Assembly: GCA_015680905.1 (NCBI GenBank) | Contig: CM027379.1 | Coordinates: 102,351,001 to 102,415,000, forward strand | Source: Coptis chinensis | Taxonomy: Eukaryota; Streptophyta; Magnoliopsida; Ranunculales; Ranunculaceae | Direction: 5' to 3' | DNA: 64,000 nt | In this document: in pieces, positions 12,005 through 21,701 of the stretch | Numbering within the stretch: the stretch's first letter is position 1 | Layout of the letters: the number at the start of each line of letters is the position of its first letter | The notes under the pieces: generated by a model | The model's database searches: none | What the model was told of the DNA's origin: nothing | What the model saw: only the letters and a program-made list of their open reading frames with translations | Program-made: the position numbers and the translations under genes

Positions 12005-12264
12005 CAGATATCAAAATTGGCTGATTACGATTTTTACGAAGGAAAAGGTCAAGCTGACAAAATTCGACAGGTAAAGCATTGTCGCATGATATAGGTATTC
12101 GAATTCCTGAAAAAACAACAAATGTCGTGATGGGAATTTGTACCATGCTGGATGGTACCTAAGTGAGGTGCAACTAAATTCCCAAAGATGCTCTTTCCAG
12201 CATACCATCTAGGTATCTATTTGATGTTTGGAATACAATGTATATGGAGGAATACTGGATTTGT

Positions 12265-12392
12265 GAGTTGCGTACATGCTCTGCACCAAAAGATACATCT
12301 TGTTTCAGGGTTCCAACTTCTTTGGAATTCCAATAACCATTTTTAGAATCCCAAGACAAGAAGTGCGTTAGTGCAGAGCATGTATGCAACTC
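12265..12392. repeat. Inverted repeat, 22-bp arms
   Basis: gagttgcgtacatgctctgc (12265 onward, 22 bases) is the reverse complement, with one mismatch, of 12371-12392. The spacer is 84 bases. A separate small hairpin, GTACCAT-gctgg-ATGGTAC, lies just upstream near 12140-12160 inside a wider GGGAATTT/AAATTCCC pair. Confidence 0.8.
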
Positions 12393-13163
12393 ATGAGGCG
12401 TGCCTGCTAGCATTCTTCTAACTTAGTTTTAAAGTACCTTTTGTTTCTTTGCCAATGGTGAATAATCATTTGTCCAAGTTTTACAAGTCTTTAATTCATG
12501 ATATGTAGCTTAGACTGTTATACATATCAATGCTCCATTGTCCTCCATTTTAGCAAATAATTTTCTGTTTTCCTTGTCTTTATATCGCTGTTATGTTGCA
12601 CCAGAAATCTCCTTAATTTCACAACTCTATGATGTTGATGAATGGTGATCATCTACTATACTGAGTAATGATACTCTGCAGTGAAAATGTGAAATCTTGA
12701 GTGCAATGTCTTCGTTCAGTTCATATATTAATCATCTAAGTTCTCTCATTGTATACCCATTTTTTTATATATATTTGTATTTTTTAACTTTGGTTTTCAT
12801 CTGCAATTCAGATTTTGGCAGTTGGAGCAGAGCCTGTACTCAGTCGTTTTGACATGAATGGAACAGCTCTCTCTCAGATAAATTGTGCTCCTCAGTCAGG
12901 ATTTTCTGTATCATTTCATTCTTCTGGGGTATGTACTGGTTAATCCTGTCTTCTTTGCCATATTATTATCATACTTTTGTTTGCTGCTCATATGCTATGT
13001 TTGGGAAAATTGGCTCCTTGAGCAATGATAAGTACTATCTGCACGTCCTATTGTCTTTAGCATTATAAATGTTGCTGTGAATGTTTTCGTAATGCCATTA
13101 CTTGGAAATCAGGAAATGACAATGAAATTGTGATCCTGGAAATGAGATTTAAATTGTCAATAA

Positions 13164-13658
13164 GGGCAATTCCAATGGGGAGTGTAAACCATATAGAGTG
13201 GAAATTTTACACTCCAAATATCAAAAAACTCTCTCCAATGGGAGTGCTATACCGTAGGTAATAGTGTATTAACTAGTAGAGAGGGTGGGGAATTTCCCCT
13301 CTCGCTATTAGTTAATAAAAAATCCGGGCGACACTCGAACTGACGTCTGAGTGAAATAATTTTCGGACGTCACTTGGAGTAACGTCCCTTTCTAATTCTA
13401 AAGTAATTTTTTAACTCGGACGTCACTTGGAGTGACGTCCCAGGAGTGACGTCCCAGTTTAAATTAAAGAGGGACGTCACTTGGAGTGACGTCCGAGTTT
13501 AAAATCTATTTTTTTTTTTACACTCTTCCATTAGAGAGTATAGAGTGTAGATATTTATAAACTATACAATACTATACAATTAGAGGTGTAAAATTTTAAT
13601 GACACTTACGTAGAGTTTAAGTGGAGGTGTAATTTTACACCCCTCATTAGAGATGCCA
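13164..13658. mobile_element. Tourist-like (PIF/Harbinger) MITE
   Basis: The element is about 495 bp with terminal inverted repeats: left GGGCAATTCCAATGGGGAGT, right end reverse-complementing to TGGCATCTCTAATGAGGGGT. A TAA duplication flanks it (13161-13163 and 13659-13661), the usual 3-bp target of PIF/Harbinger elements. It has no coding capacity. It lies in the intron before the last THO6-like exon and carries an internal array of palindromes. Confidence 0.8.
13365..13494. repeat. Array of palindromic ACGTCA/TGACGT units inside the MITE
   Basis: A near-perfect palindrome, GGACGTCACTT-x-AGTGACGTCC, occurs at about 13365-13387, 13418-13440 and 13472-13494, with half units at 13340-13347 and 13443-13454. 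Each unit presents two TGACGT cores, the known binding core of TGA/bZIP factors. Whether these are bound in the plant is not shown by sequence. Confidence 0.85.
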
Positions 13659-14006
13659 TAACCCCACCCTATTTGAAGTTGAACTGCGTGATTTTTTTTT
13701 AAGGAACCTGTTTGGGTGTGGGACTAGATCAAGGATGTTTGCTTGGGTTTGATCAGGGCCACAAATTAACTGCCTTTACATGTGCACAACAGTATATAAA
13801 TTCCCAACGTGAATTCAGTTGAAGTTGACATTGATGAGATTCATTGGTTTGATTGATAATGAAGTGCATTGGGAATTGTATAGTCCTTGAAGTGATTATA
13901 AAAAGTGTTGGACAAAATTATAGAATTAGTAATTGGAGCATGCATCCCATGCTTATGATAAACCTGTATTTTTGCTGCAGGTCACTGCAGTTGGAGGCTA
14001 TGGGAC

Positions 14007-14380
14007 CAATGTCCAAAATATCGCCGATATATCTAATATATCATTGATATATTTCAGTAAATTGGTACACTGATATTGATATTTTTGATATATATCCACC
14101 GAATATTGAATTCTTTTTTTTCTGATATATATCGGAATTTTCGATATGAAACTTTATATTGCCGATATAATTGATATTTCTGATATAATTGATATATATC
14201 GATTGACTTTTTGACCATTTTTAATATAAATCCGATATTTCCAATATATTTCCGATATGTTTATGATATTTCCAATATTTTAAATAGTTTGGACTGGTCA
14301 CCAAAAAAATAGATATATCCGATATATATCGGTTTTTGAATACACCGAAATATTCATCGATATCGATATTTTGGGCCTTG
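14007..14380. mobile_element. hAT-like MITE of GATATAT-rich type, copy 1
   Basis: The ends are CAATGTCCAAAATATCG and, reverse-complemented, CAAGGCCCAAAATATCG. The inside is built from (c)gatata/tatcgatat words. The flanks are TGGGAC (14001-14006) and TGGGGGAC (14381-14388), read as an 8-bp target duplication whose left copy lost two G. Joining the flanks across one copy restores the expected THO6 codons for G-Y-G-G-L-V, which supports both the ends and the gene call. No coding capacity. Confidence 0.8.
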
Positions 14381-14450
14381 TGGGGGACTAGTGGACATTA
14401 TAACTCAGTTTGGAAGCCATTTGTGCACGTTTTGTTGCCGTGGTCGTTGA

Positions 14451-15347
14451 TGTATTGCTTTGTCTGGATTTTCTAATGCTGGTAATTGCAAGATTTTCTT
14501 GTGCTAGAAAGTTGCTTGTCAGGATGGGGAGTGTTGTACAGGCTTCTGCAATCTCATGATTGAATTTTTCTCGTTTGAAGAAAGTATCAGTACGTGCATT
14601 TTGATCAGTAACAGCCTCCTTTTTTGGTCATTTGGTATATAATATTTAGTACTTACAATGTTTTTAAATGTGTATAATCTTCCACTTTTGATACTACTTT
14701 CTCTTTATTAAAATTTTCATTTGTCTCGTCCAGGTTTCCAAAGTAATGTAGTTTGCAGAGGTCTACTTTATGCATGCGTCGTATGTACATAGCATTCCAG
14801 AATTATGATGTCTTAGTAATCTCAAGGTTTGGATGCTCACATCTAAACCCAGCTAGGTTGGCACCCCCAAACCCATTTACAATGCCTTTTGTAATCTAAA
14901 TAAACTACACTGACCTTATTTGGCTACCGTTTTTTGTACTTAAAGTGCACTGTTAGTTTTGTATATTGTCGAAGATATTCGTCTTTCTCTCGAGCTGATA
15001 AAGAACCTAACCAGAGTAGACGTCAAATAGTAATTAAAAAGCGTTGCAGAACCTAATCTGTATCCTTCTGCAAAACTATAGGATACATTTCCTCATCTTT
15101 TGCTAGTTTCGTAATCGAGCCTACAGCTGGTTTTTTAATCAATTTAGCTATTTTTTATGTTTCTAGATTGGCTTGATTTTGATTAATCGAGTATAGCCCA
15201 ACATGTCAGGATGAGAAATCAAAACTCCGTTGATTTCAAGTTTTCAACCAATCTTTGTAATATAGAAAGGTTATTTCCATTAAGCAATGTAGGAACACAA
15301 CTATCTTGGAATTGTTTGAAAAGATCATCTAAGCAATGTAGGAATTG
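14451..15347. other. Former 3' flank of the THO6 fragment; no gene seen
   Basis: AT-rich sequence after the THO6 stop codon. No recognised coding or RNA feature. Confidence 0.45.
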
Positions 15348-15785
15348 TTATTTAGCTTTTGGCCCCATTTTATATATGGATATTAGTGCTTGGCTCTCTT
15401 AAGTTGGTTTATTCGTTTTCAATCCAATACAAATTTCGTTTCGATGAATTGGAATTTAATACAAAAGCATAAATTGAAATTTAGACATTCTATTTACATA
15501 TATTTTTGTTTTTGGCCCCTGTTTCAAAATCTTTACTTTATAGAAAAATGTGGGGTCGGGTAACAGTGATTTTGGTGTACGTCGTAGGGGCAAAATTGTA
15601 ATTTCACTTTTTAAAAATATTTTTTGTTTTTGGAAGGGTAAAACGGTAAATTAGTATTTTAAATTTGTTTTTAAAGTAGGTTTTCAAAACTGGTGGACAA
15701 ACAGGGCTATAATGGTAAATTTATTCTTAAATTAGTATTTTTAGTCAATTTGTAAGACCGTCCATGTTGAAAAAATACAACACAA

Positions 15786-15814
15786 CACGTGTTTTTACAC
15801 GTGCACGAGGCTAG
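15786..15814 (+). mobile_element. Helitron-like 3' terminus
   Basis: A perfect 7-bp stem with 4-base loop, CACGTGT-TTTT-ACACGTG (15786-15803), is followed after 7 bases by CTAG (15811-15814) and then T. This is the rule for Helitron 3' ends: hairpin about 10 bases before CTRR, inserted before T. The 250 bases before it have the repeated gggcaaaattgtaatttc / gggtaaaacggtaaa style common in non-autonomous plant elements. No RepHel protein is seen in the window. Confidence 0.6.
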
Positions 15815-15849
15815 TAACTTTTAAGGTTTTAGCCCTTCCTCCATTTAGA

Positions 15850-16213
15850 TCATGCAAACTCAACTTCCCATATTTCTGTGGATTGTGGTAAAGCCGACCT
15901 GCATAACAGACTCGTTGGGATGGTCATCATATAATAGAGAGTACGGTAGAAGAGGATGCACAGCAAGGAAGTCTGCTCAGAGCTTGTCCTTTAATGGCCA
16001 ATATAAAATTAGGAAAGCAGGATTGACAATTGATTGCGTAAAGAAAGCACTTGGAGCTCCTGCTTTGGTGACCAAAATCTTACTTGGGTTGGCCCTTGAC
16101 ACAAGGTAAATGGTATGGGATACAAAGTCATGTATGAGTTTCTGTACCGCGAACATGAGGGCCAGCCACTCTTTCTCAACTAGTGGATAACAGTGCTCTG
16201 CCCACACCATCAT
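15850..16213 (-). mobile_element. Ty3/gypsy RNase H relic
   Basis: The minus strand reads YPLVEKEWLALMFAVQKL and HTIYLVSRANPSKILVTKAG, the RNase H part of a Ty3/gypsy polyprotein. It is a small, broken fossil with no LTR recognised beside it. Confidence 0.75.
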
Positions 16214-16960
16214 TAGAAAGGGGTAAGGTAATAGGTGGGAATAAAATCCACCATAGTGCCAGCTAGTAGAAGTTACTGTTGCAATTGTTTGATCAGCTAT
16301 TCCTGTTGCAGTTGTTGTCTACCGATCGACTTTACATGGTATTATTCTATCTTGATGAAGCCGGCCTATTTGTTTTGAGACCCAGCTGCTTGTGCTTACC
16401 CCGATCATACCGAGATTTATTTGTTTTAACTAAAGCAAAGGAATTACCTCAACCGGGATCAAAGCCCGTTTCAAGATCGAGTATCGACATACTTCGAATG
16501 CGAGATCTTCCCGTGGGTCGTAGCCTATGAAGATCTTGAATACCTTTTTGGGTGTAACCCCATTGTTGGCATTCACAAGAACAAGTGCAGTATGATATGA
16601 GCACTATTCATAGTAATTGAATTTTAAGTTATTGTTCAAATTTATATGGATTTAGTTTTGCATCATGGAAGAAGGTAAACAGTGCTCATTTAAGAGAGCA
16701 TGAGTGGTTAAATTGGGTTACAAGGACGGTCCAGATGAGATTAAATATAGTTTTTTAGATTAAATTGTGTTCATTCGATTGTTGAGATCTGGACTGTTTT
16801 GATAAAAACATGTGTCTATTACACTTAAGTTAGTGGACCACTTTCTTAATGGTATATTGGTAAATATTGTTAAGGGGTATTTGAGCCATTACGAAAATAT
16901 GAGAACTTTATTTCACAGCCAGTACAAAATTGACCGAGTCAACTAACGGAACTGGAACTA
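16214..16960. other. No gene recognised
   Basis: Open frame 16279-16530 has no recognised motif. The rest is AT-rich intergenic-type DNA. Confidence 0.45.
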
Positions 16961-17032
16961 AAAACGAATAAACTAATTTAGGAGAGCCAAACGCTAATAT
17001 CCATATATAAAGTGGGGCCAAAAGCTAAATAA

Positions 17033-17464
17033 CCCAAAGAAAAAATAGCTGTATATCTTGAATAGCGAACATTGTTGAAGAACAAGCTGGAAAGAGAAGT
17101 TATGGTAAGAATTGTAGCCAAACAAGAGTTACGAAGTGATGGAGAAGAGTTGATGGGCTAGTTATTAAAGAAAGTTGGTTTGAACTTTGAGGAGAAGGGT
17201 GTTTGAGGTTTGGCGTTCGGGCGAGTAGTTGTTGTGATTGCTACAATGGTAAGTACGATTGAGACTGTTATCGTGTTATGTAGTATGGTGCGTGCCACTA
17301 GATGACGCCATTGTTAGATGACGCCATTGTTGTTGGTTTTTGTAAGTTGTAGGCAACTTGGCAATAGGCATTAACACGTGAGATCCGACCCAATTTGAAA
17401 AGGCTCTTAAACCAAAAAGAGGTTGACTTACTTAAACCGACCCAATTATGGAGCTAATTTAATT
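17033..17464. other. No gene recognised
   Basis: It includes a short tandem duplication, agatgacgccattgtt, near 17300-17330. Nothing else is assignable. Confidence 0.45.
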
Positions 17465-17828
17465 CGAACACCGAAAATATCGGCCGATATATCGGCAATA
17501 TATTTTGGTTTTTGGCCCCTCCAATATAGAGATCTTAAGATATTCGGATGGATATATTGATATAATTTTCAACCGATATATATCGGGGTTTTCGATATAT
17601 CGATATATATCAACTGATATATCCAATATTTGATTGATTTTTTATTATTTTTTCAAATATTTCTGATATATATTGTTATATGTTGATGATATTTTCCGAT
17701 ATATTGACACAATTTTTTTTTGACCAATCAACAAAAAGAGATATATCGTCTGATATATCGATATTTTCGATATATTTCGTTTTTTGAAAGGTCTGAAATA
17801 TCACCCGATTTTGAAATATTAGGCCTTG
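17465..17828. mobile_element. hAT-like MITE of GATATAT-rich type, copy 2
   Basis: Same family as the copy in the THO6 exon: the left end has ACACCGAAAATATCGG, the right end GAAATATTAGGCCTTG, and the inside is gatatat/cgatatatc rich. Direct repeats sharing TTTAATT flank it (8 bp, one mismatch). It sits just upstream of the chromovirus fossil. Confidence 0.7.
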
Positions 17829-17938
17829 GTTTAATTCGGTTCGAACCCGACACCGACACCGACTCGAAACCGTTAAATTAACAAGGGCAAATCCGGAAAA
17901 CAAAAGTCATCCGAACATCACATATAAATACACCCGGT

Positions 17939-18291
17939 GAGTCATGTTTGGTTGAAGTTTCAACCTGGTTCAATGTTCATTTTTTATTGTATGGGAAAAA
18001 TCTTATTGATATATATGTAGGGGAATAACAAGTTTCCTCTACAACCAAGACTGTTGCCTTCGCTTGCCACAATTGTACTGTTGATTACTCGAATGAAAAT
18101 TATTTGATGCCTTCTTATGAAGTCTTCTTACGAACTGCTTACTTACTGCTTTTGCTCACTTCGTACAATTGTGATCTAATTACTGTCTACTCAAACACCA
18201 CTAGTTCGCACTGCTCACTCGAATAACAAGCTTACTTGGGATAAGTTACACCCAAGTGCAACACGGCACGCATCCAAGCATGTCCGTGATA
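17939..18291 (+). repeat. Chromovirus 5' LTR
   Basis: Matches the 3' LTR (about 53485-53838) at roughly 90% by eye, including ccttcgcttgccacaattgt and caagcttacttgggataagt. It is shorter than the 3' copy. Confidence 0.88.
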
Positions 18292-18293
18292 GT

Positions 18294-18306
18294 TGGTATC
18301 AGAGCC
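18294..18306 (+). other. Primer binding site, tRNA-iMet
   Basis: TGGTATCAGAGCC, the complement of the initiator methionine tRNA 3' end, directly follows the 5' LTR. Confidence 0.92.
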
Positions 18307-18326
18307 AAGTTCGACTCCCTTGAGAT

Positions 18327-19650
18327 TTGCCAATCATGGTGAAAGGAAAAGAAACAGTTGTCCCTGAGATCAACAAAACTGATATTGATCCAAACACAAC
18401 TCGACCGAACAAAGAACGCCTCCTGGAGTTGGAAAGGCAAATGGCTATCATTGCTAAACTTCAAGAAGGAATTAGCAGACTGGAAGAACAAGTTTACGGC
18501 ATGATGGATGATCATTAAGAAGTAAGAGGGACGGTTACCTCCCTCCAGCAACAAGTGGAGGATCTCACCTCCAAGTTGAACCTAATTATAAAAGTTATTG
18601 GTTCACATGACCACACGTCATCATCACTCTTGGGCGATCGTCCTAAGATCAAGATTCCATAACCTCGAGCATACAAAGGTGCTCGTGATGCCAAAGAACT
18701 CGAAAATTTCATCTTTGACATCGAACAATACTTTCGAGTAGTAAAGCCCAAAGCTGAAGCAGACAAAGTCACGATGGCCTCAATGTACTTGTCCAAAGAC
18801 GCCAAACTGTGGTGGCTTACTAAATGTGCGGAGATCAAACAAGGGCAGCCTCATGGGAAGACCTCAAGAAAGAACTGAAGCGGTAATTCCTCTCTGAGAA
18901 TGTGGGTATGACTGCCCGAAGAAAACTACGAAACTTGTCACAGACTGGATCGATACATGAATATGTCAAGCAATTCTCTGCTTGTATGCTTGACATCAAT
19001 GGCATGAGTGAAGAGGATAAGTTGTTCCATTTCACTGAGGGACTCAAACACTAGGTTCAGATGGAGCTTCAAAGACAGCAAGTCAAGGACATGACATCTG
19101 CTATTGTTGCCGTAGAGCGATTGATAGATTATGCTCATGTCAGAACAGACCAATCCAAGAAGTATGTTCCACCTAAAGGCAAAGACTCGACATACTCCAA
19201 CAAAGCTAAAAGTGGAGGACAGAGTTCCAATGCAAGTACCAGCACCAATCAGAATTCGAATTATGGCAATAACTCCTACTACAAGAAGGACAATGGCAGA
19301 TTTTCCCCTCGACGAGACCATGGGAATAACGGTTACAATAACATCTACAATTACCGGCATGTTCGTTGCCTACTATGTAGCGAAGGACATCCCACGTTCA
19401 AATGTCCTCAAAGAATAGCACTGAATGCCTTCTATGCTGCCTCTCAACAACCTGTTACCCAACCTGAGCAACCGGAAGTGGAAGAAGATGTTCATATGGG
19501 AGAAATGCACTTACTGAATGCTATCAAAGGCCAAACTACTCAGCAGGCTACTAAGCCACAAGAACAAAGTGCCTCCTTGAACAAGGGTTTCATGTATGTA
19601 GATGTAATTAATTATGCAGGGAACGCCTACCAAGGCCATGATTGATACTA
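18327..19650 (+). mobile_element. Chromovirus gag region
   Basis: A capsid-type gag region with a heptad-rich start and an Asn/Ser/Tyr-rich linker. A zinc knuckle, CLLCSEGHPTFKC, lies near 19370-19412. Fossil; broken. Confidence 0.82.
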
Positions 19651-21460
19651 GTGTTTCACATAGTTTCATTGCCAAATCAGAAGCAAGACGAATTGGTCTC
19701 CAGCTACAAGCCAAAGATGATGGAAAGATGAAGAATATCAACGCGAAAGCCATGCCAGCCCGCAGTACATCCAAGTCTGTACCTATTCAAATTGGTTCAT
19801 GGGAGGGTACCATTGACCTTCTTGCTATTACCATGGATGACTTCAAAGTAGTCCTTGGACTAGATTTTCTGAACGTGAACCGTGTAGTACCCATGCCCTT
19901 CATGAACTCTATGGGCATGTTTGGTGACCAACCATGTTTCTTACCCGTTACCACAAAGAAGCGGAAAGTAACAACAAGCTGCTATCTGCTATGCAGCTAA
20001 AGCGAGGACTTTGGAAGAAGTGCCCACATTTCTAGTCACCATCCGCTCTATGGATGAGGATACTTCTAAGATAAGTGAAGAATCACCTCACATGGTTGAA
20101 ATCCTCACATAATTTCAAGATGTAATGCCTAAGGAATTGCCAAAGGTGTTACCTCCGAAAAGATCCATCGATCATCAGATTGAACTGGAACCGGGTACCA
20201 AACCACCTGCAAAAGTACCATATTGAAGGAGTCCTCCAGAACTTGCAAATCGAGGAACTATTAGATGCAAGATTTATCCGACCATCAAAATCTCCATATG
20301 GTGCTCCCGTACTATTTCAGAAGAAACATGATGGTTCCTTGCGGTTATGTGTGGACTATAGAGCTCTTAACAAAGTGACGGTCAAGAACAAGTACCTCAT
20401 ACTGTTGATAGCAGACTTGTTTGACCAGTTACAACTAGCTCTGTACTTTACCAAGTTAGATCTCAGATCAGGGTATCACCAAGTTCGCGTTGCGATGGAG
20501 GATGTACACAAGACTACCTGTTCCACCAGATATGGAGCATATGAGTTCCTAGCCATGTCGTTTGGCCTGACCAATGCTCCTGCCACCTTGTGTACACTCA
20601 TGAATGAACTCTTTTGCAAGTACCTAGACAAGTTTGTGGTGATATACTTGGATGACATCGTTATCTACAGTTCCTCCATGGAGGAGCACGTCCAGCACGT
20701 GGGGTTGGTTCTCCAAATCCTCAAAGAGAATCAATTGTATGTCAAGAAGGAGAAGTGCTCTTTCGCTTAGAAGGAAATCAAGTTCCTCGGTCATGTCATT
20801 TGTGGAGGAGAGATATGTATGGACAAAGACAAGGTCTGGGCCATCGAAGAATGGCAACCACCTACTTCGACATCTCAACTGAGATCCTTCCTTGGTCTTG
20901 TGAATTACTACCGCAAGTTTATCAAGGATTATTCCAAGCACGCATCGCCTCTAACTGATTTACTGAAGAAAGACTGATCATGGTCTTGGCCAGAGCCTTG
21001 CAAGAAGGCTTTTGAAGATCTTAAACATGCAGTGATGACTGATCCAATTCTTGCACTGCCAGATGTCAACAAGCCATTTGAAATTCAGACCGACGCCTCA
21101 GATTTTGCTCTTGGAGGAGTGCTACTCCAAGAAGAACATCTGATTGCTTATGAGAGTCGAAAACTTAACGATACAAAACGTCGTTATACTGCACAGGAGA
21201 AGGAGTTTCTCGCCATTATACATTGTCTTCGTGTTTGGTGACACTATGTATTCGGATCACCAGTCCTGGTCAAGATTGATAACTCTGCTACCAGTCACTT
21301 CATGACTAAGAAATCCTAATCTCCAAAGCAAGCCCGATGGCAAGAATATTTGGGTGAATACCACCTAGTACTAGAGTACAATCCAAGACGAATCAACAAT
21401 GTTGTGAATGCTCTCAACCGGAAAGCAGAATTTGCAGCCATACAAGCTGACCACTAAAGT
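19614..21460 (+). mobile_element. Chromovirus protease, reverse transcriptase and RNase H region
   Basis: The protease part lies at about 19630-19900. The reverse transcriptase carries [22 protein letters not shown] and YLDDIVIYS (near 20645). RNase H follows with FEIQTDASDFALGGVL near 21070. Domain order is that of Ty3/gypsy. Fossil; broken. Confidence 0.9.
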
Positions 21461-21469
21461 TTAGCCTCT

Positions 21470-21701
21470 TTTGTCAACAATGATCTCATCTGTCGTATAA
21501 AGGAAGGTCTCGCCAAGGATCCACAAGCACAAATACTCTTTGATCTAGTAAAGAGTGGCAAGACCCGTCGTTTCTGGATGACGGATGACTTATTATATAC
21601 CACAGGGATGCGCCTCTATGTCCCCAACAATGGTGGTCTGCGCAAAAATCTCATCAAGGAGTGCCATGATACTCTATAGGCCGACCGTCCTGGTTGGCAC
21701 C
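21470..21701 (+). mobile_element. Chromovirus integrase, N-terminal zinc-binding part
   Basis: The region before the solo LTR resembles the start of integrase up to its histidine/cysteine domain. The match goes on beyond the solo LTR at 24964. Confidence 0.65.

Larger units (their letters stand above)
10751..14450 (+). pseudogene. THO6: THO6/DWA1-like WD40 protein, last three exons, with a MITE in the final exon
   Basis: Exon 10751-10859 reads SGKTLSIWNLPASEPV and, after one frame change, QDLLFDENQ up to a GTAAGC donor. Exon 12812-12928 reads ILAVGAEPVLSRFDMNGTAL, SQINCAPQSGFSVSFHSSG. The last exon starts at 13981 (VTAVGGYG) and, after a 374-bp insert, ends GLVDIITQFGSHLCTFCCRG plus Arg and TGA (14448-14450). 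Order, splice phase and sequence follow the C-terminus of plant THO6 (also called DWA1), a WD40 subunit of the THO/TREX mRNA export complex and a CUL4-DDB1 substrate receptor. All upstream exons are missing, one frame is broken and the last exon is interrupted, so it is a fragment. It holds the first, 2-kb intron with no other clear gene. Family identity is strong. Confidence 0.88.
15348..17032. repeat. Pair of 70-bp inverted repeats 1.5 kb apart
   Basis: The left arm 15348-15419 starts ttatttagcttttggcccca, and the right arm 16961-17032 is its reverse complement at about 85% by eye. Both share the words atatatggatattag and ttggctctc. No target duplication is visible outside the arms. A Helitron-type end and an LTR-element relic lie between them. 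They may be two opposite copies of a dispersed repeat or the ends of a larger element. Confidence 0.6.

Noticed and set aside
13164-14380. One single large element covering both MITEs
   Set aside because: Each has its own terminal repeats and its own target duplication, and real THO6 intron and exon sequence lies between them.
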